Positions 5,885-8,392 of a DNA stretch of 8,392 nucleotides are shown in pieces (position 1 is the stretch's first letter; each line of letters begins with the position of its first letter). This DNA comes from Candidatus Pacearchaeota archaeon (GTDB taxonomy: Archaea > Nanobdellota > Nanobdellia > Pacearchaeales > GW2011-AR1). Where the stretch lies: positions 1 through 8,392 of the forward strand of contig JAGVWR010000015.1 in NCBI GenBank assembly GCA_018304205.1, given 5' to 3'. A program made the position numbers and the translations under genes. The notes beneath the pieces are model-generated. The model was given only the letters and a program-made list of their open reading frames with translations. It did no database searches and was not told the DNA's origin.

Positions 5885-6715
5885 TTAACTCTTAAGTTTT
5901 ATTTTACCTAAAGGTGTTAATTCTCCCCAGGCCTGTTCAAACATTCCTTCAAGAGCCTGAGCAAAATAGGGCGTAGAAAGCCAAACGGCAACATCGTAAT
6001 TTGGATGAACACTCTTATCATCCATGAGCATGAACAAAAGTTGATTTGAATCAATAATAGTAAATCTTCCCTGCATTTTAGAATTAGTAGTGTCTTTCAC
6101 CTCTGCAACCTTAGATAAGTCCTTAGCAATCTTATGGTTTTCCCCACTAATAGGAGCAGCGACCTTTATAGAAACTCCTCTCTTTTTTGCCTTTTCAAGA
6201 GCAGGCATCAAAGCCTCAATTTTCCTGTTTAATCCATCAGGAGTGGTGACGATAGTAATACTTTTTTCAGCACCTCTAATCATCATATCAAGATGATTAT
6301 ACATATTTTGTCTTCCCCTCAGACTTCCAGACAAATCGGATGGCTCAACAAATTTAACACCAGTACTAAACAAACTAGTCAATTCATCCAAAACTTGATC
6401 ACCCTTTAATTGTTCAAGTCTTTTACTTCTCTCTTGGGCATGCAGAACAAGATTCCTTTTTACCCTCTCGACAACTTCTTCAGGCTTTAAGGCAACAAAT
6501 TTTATTGGTTTACCTATCTTCATTACTATAAATCCTTTTTTCTCCAGACTCTCTAAAATATCATAAGTTCTTGATCTCGGAACATCAGAAATATTACTCA
6601 GTTCTCCAGCAGTCGATGTCCCCCTAGATAGAAGTGCAGTCCAAACCTTAGCCTCATACAAATTTAAATCAAATATCTTTCTTAACCTGCTTAAAAATTC
6701 ATCTTTTATTATCAT
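5885..6715 (-). CDS. TrmB-family transcriptional regulator with PLD-like C-terminal domain
   Basis: This is a 276-residue TrmB-type regulator. A winged helix-turn-helix DNA-binding domain spans about residues 10-75 (LNLYEAKVWTALLSRG, then TAGELSNISDVPRSRTYDIL with the recognition helix, then a wing at KKGFIVMKIGKPIKFVAL). A helical, coiled-coil-like linker spans about 78-112. Residues 120-268 form an effector or dimerisation domain that resembles phospholipase-D-like sensor domains (SITIVTTPDGL, GVSIKVAAPI, GRFTIIDSNQLLFML, FEQAW) but lacks an HKD catalytic motif, so it should be non-enzymatic. Family members act as sugar-responsive or global metabolic regulators in archaea; the ligand here is unknown. 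Its start at ATG 6715 is supported by a Shine-Dalgarno-like GAGGTTGAG nine bases upstream. Neighbours are ileS upstream and the ACP-like gene downstream, with gaps of 79 and 71 bases. No sugar transporter lies nearby to suggest a local target. Confidence 0.9.
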   Translation of the reverse strand: MIIKDEFLSRLRKIFDLNLYEAKVWTALLSRGTSTAGELSNISDVPRSRTYDILESLEKKGFIVMKIGKPIKFVALKPEEVVERVKRNLVLHAQERSKRLEQLKGDQVLDELTSLFSTGVKFVEPSDLSGSLRGRQNMYNHLDMMIRGAEKSITIVTTPDGLNRKIEALMPALEKAKKRGVSIKVAAPISGENHKIAKDLSKVAEVKDTTNSKMQGRFTIIDSNQLLFMLMDDKSVHPNYDVAVWLSTPYFAQALEGMFEQAWGELTPLGKIKLKS

Positions 6716-6724
6716 TGAAATTGA

Positions 6725-6733
6725 CTCAACCTC
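6725..6733 (-). promoter_or_regulatory. Shine-Dalgarno-like site for the TrmB-type gene
   Basis: On the minus strand GAGGTTGAG ends nine bases before the ATG at 6715. It is the only clear ribosome-binding-site-like sequence in the window; the tatD-like and ACP-like genes appear leaderless. Confidence 0.45.
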
Positions 6734-6758
6734 TATACAAACAAATAAAATATTCTAC

Positions 6759-6767
6759 TATTTAAAT
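6759..6767 (-). promoter_or_regulatory. TATA box for the TrmB-type gene
   Basis: On the minus strand this reads ATTTAAATA. Its centre predicts a transcription start near 6737, giving a leader of about 21 bases that contains the Shine-Dalgarno-like site. The box lies within 40 bases of the ileS stop codon, so the regulator can be transcribed independently of ileS. Confidence 0.5.
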
Positions 6768-6794
6768 GTTTTCTCTATAAATACCCCTTTTTAA

Positions 6795-8392
6795 TTACAA
6801 AAATTTGACACCAATTTCCCTTTCTTTGACTTTAAATTTAATAAACTTTTCAGGAATTTTGTCGACGACAAAACTTATGCTCTTAGAATTGGTTCTTTCT
6901 TTCAAGAATGAACTATACTTTTCCAACATATACTTTAACTTACCATCAGTAGCAATATTTAATTCAATTAATTCTCCTTTCTTCAGTCCAGCGTTCTTTC
7001 TTTCGGACTGAATTTTTCTTGCAACTTCACGTGCGAATCCTTCACTCTCAAGTTCTTCGGTTATTTTAAAATCTAGTTCAATTTTAAATTCTTCACTACT
7101 CTTAATAATAACATCTTTTACATTCAATTGTCTTTCAATTATCTCTTTTAAGTCATTATTTATCTTATCTTTTGTATAAATTGTTGCTTTTGCAAGAGGC
7201 CATCTTAGGCCTATCTTAGCCTTGTCTCTTTCACCTAAACCAAGCTCAATTATTTTCATTACTTTTGCGAACTCTTCTTCAAGTTTCATGTTTATTTTTT
7301 TGTTATCTGCTTTAGGCCAATCGCACAAATGCACACTTTCTTCTTTTTGATTCATTTTTTTCCATAAATGATCAGAAAAAAATGGACAAACCGTTGAAAA
7401 CATCTTTAATATTCCTAAATGAATTTCTCTTAGTGTTTCTAAAACGGCTTTATTCTCGCTGGACTTCTCCCTTATAAGTTTGATATAATCTCTTGACACA
7501 CTCATAAATATTTTTTCTATTTCGGTTATGACTTCATTTATTCTATATTCTTCATACAGTTCACTAACTTTTTTTAAAGTAGAATTATATTTTGACAAAA
7601 TCCATTTTTCTTCAATTTCTGCTTTTCCTTTTTCTATATTTTGTCTTTCAAGGTCTAAAATATAGTTTTCTATATTTCCTAAGATATTTAGGTTGCTCTG
7701 TTTTACTTTTATATCTTCCCAACTAAAATTAATATTTTCTCCAGCACTTGTCTGGCATATATAATATCTCAATATGTCTGAAGAATATTTATCTATGACT
7801 TCATAAGGAGAAATTACATTTCCCAAAGATTTACTCATTTTAGTCCCTCCAAAATCAAGAATCATTCCATGAACGAAAACATTTTTATAAGAACTTTTTC
7901 CCATCATTATTGCAGAACATATTTGCAACATACTAAACCACAGTTTAGTTTGTTCAGTAGCTTCTAAAATTAAGTCGGCAGGAAAATATTCTTTTATTAA
8001 TTTTTTATCGTTATATAAGCAATTCCACGATGCTGTTCCAGAATCAATCCAAACATCAATAACATCAGGTATTCTTGACATTTGCTTCTTACATTTATTG
8101 CATTTGAGTTTAACCTCATCAATCCAAGGTCTATGCAAATCAATTTTGCTTAAATTTTTTCCAGATCTTTTGCTTAATTCTTTCTCGCTTCCTATGACTT
8201 CAACCTTTCCACATTCACAAGTCCATATGGGTGCAGGACAACCCCAAAATCTTTGTCTTGTTATCCCATTATCCTTTAAATTTTCAGTCCATCTTTCATA
8301 ACTTTCCTTTGTTCTTTTCGGAACCCAATAAATTTTTTCATTGAATTTTAATAATTTATCAGTTAAATCCTCTGTTTTCAAGAACCATTGCT
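6795..8392 (-). CDS. ileS: Isoleucyl-tRNA synthetase, C-terminal half, 5' end beyond right edge
   Basis: This is a class I aminoacyl-tRNA synthetase that charges tRNA-Ile in the cytoplasm. About 532 residues are visible, roughly the C-terminal half of a normal protein of about 1000 residues. The frame runs through the right edge: codons beyond 8381 read QWFLKTEDLTDKLL, matching the conserved 'WF' region, so the TTG at 8379-8381 is an internal Leu and not a start. Visible elements, in order, are RQRFWGCPAPIW, a CxC (8211-8219) and CxxC (8091-8102) zinc-ligand pair, DVWIDSG, the substrate region EATEQTKLWF (7935-7964), KMSKS (7827-7841), a helical anticodon-binding domain, LRWPLAKATIY and an archaeal-type C-terminal domain containing EGFAREVARKIQ. 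The HIGH motif and editing domain would lie outside the window. The motif EATEQTKLWF departs from the common EGxDQTRGWF. The enzyme is essential and single-copy in most genomes. Confidence 0.93.
   Translation of the reverse strand, partial: QWFLKTEDLTDKLLKFNEKIYWVPKRTKESYERWTENLKDNGITRQRFWGCPAPIWTCECGKVEVIGSEKELSKRSGKNLSKIDLHRPWIDEVKLKCNKCKKQMSRIPDVIDVWIDSGTASWNCLYNDKKLIKEYFPADLILEATEQTKLWFSMLQICSAIMMGKSSYKNVFVHGMILDFGGTKMSKSLGNVISPYEVIDKYSSDILRYYICQTSAGENINFSWEDIKVKQSNLNILGNIENYILDLERQNIEKGKAEIEEKWILSKYNSTLKKVSELYEEYRINEVITEIEKIFMSVSRDYIKLIREKSSENKAVLETLREIHLGILKMFSTVCPFFSDHLWKKMNQKEESVHLCDWPKADNKKINMKLEEEFAKVMKIIELGLGERDKAKIGLRWPLAKATIYTKDKINNDLKEIIERQLNVKDVIIKSSEEFKIELDFKITEELESEGFAREVARKIQSERKNAGLKKGELIELNIATDGKLKYMLEKYSSFLKERTNSKSISFVVDKIPEKFIKFKVKEREIGVKFL

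Noticed and set aside
8098..8301. Short plus-strand open frame inside ileS
   Set aside because: It is an antisense shadow of the conserved zinc-binding region with no domain of its own.
8379..8381. TTG as the start codon of the isoleucyl-tRNA synthetase
   Set aside because: The frame stays open to the window edge and the upstream codons (Gln-Trp-Phe) match the conserved synthetase sequence, so the TTG is an internal leucine.

Overview
The window looks like a piece of an AT-rich archaeal genome, most likely from a DPANN-type lineage (Woesearchaeota/Pacearchaeota-like). The evidence is archaeal TATA boxes (TTTATAAA or TTTAAATA types) about 26 bases upstream of several starts, probable leaderless starts, heavy use of AGA and ATA codons, a TrmB-family regulator, an archaeal/eukaryotic-style isoleucyl-tRNA synthetase C-terminal half, and a large secreted Ig-repeat protein of a kind familiar from DPANN genomes. 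The lineage is inferred from gene content and style; no rRNA or other decisive marker is present.

Left part (1-1280). A partial hypothetical gene runs off the left edge on the minus strand. It is followed by a TatD-family metal-dependent hydrolase, also minus. The TatD protein is short and appears to lack the segment that normally carries one metal-ligand histidine. The 322-base gap 959-1280 holds the TatD promoter, a coding-like stretch with no start codon (987-1163, a possible gene remnant or frameshifted small gene), and the promoter of the next operon.

Centre (1281-5226). Two plus-strand genes overlap by 8 bases. The first encodes a 217-residue single-pass membrane protein with a signal peptide and one Ig-like domain. 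The second encodes a 1099-residue surface protein: signal peptide, GATase-like domain, MopE-type acidic metal-binding repeats, about five Ig/cadherin-like repeats, a Cys-rich module, two Cys-bracketed CARDB-like domains and a C-terminal membrane anchor. They probably form a co-translated cell-surface pair.

Right part (5223-8392). Three minus-strand genes are, in transcription order, ileS (5' end beyond the right edge), a TrmB-type regulator and an acyl-carrier-protein-like gene. The last two have their own TATA boxes. The ACP-like gene converges on the large surface-protein gene so tightly that the two stop codons share one TTAA tetranucleotide. An ACP-like protein with a long uncharacterised C-terminal extension is unusual for an archaeon and is the least ordinary gene here. 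I see no defence system, mobile element, CRISPR array, tRNA or rRNA.
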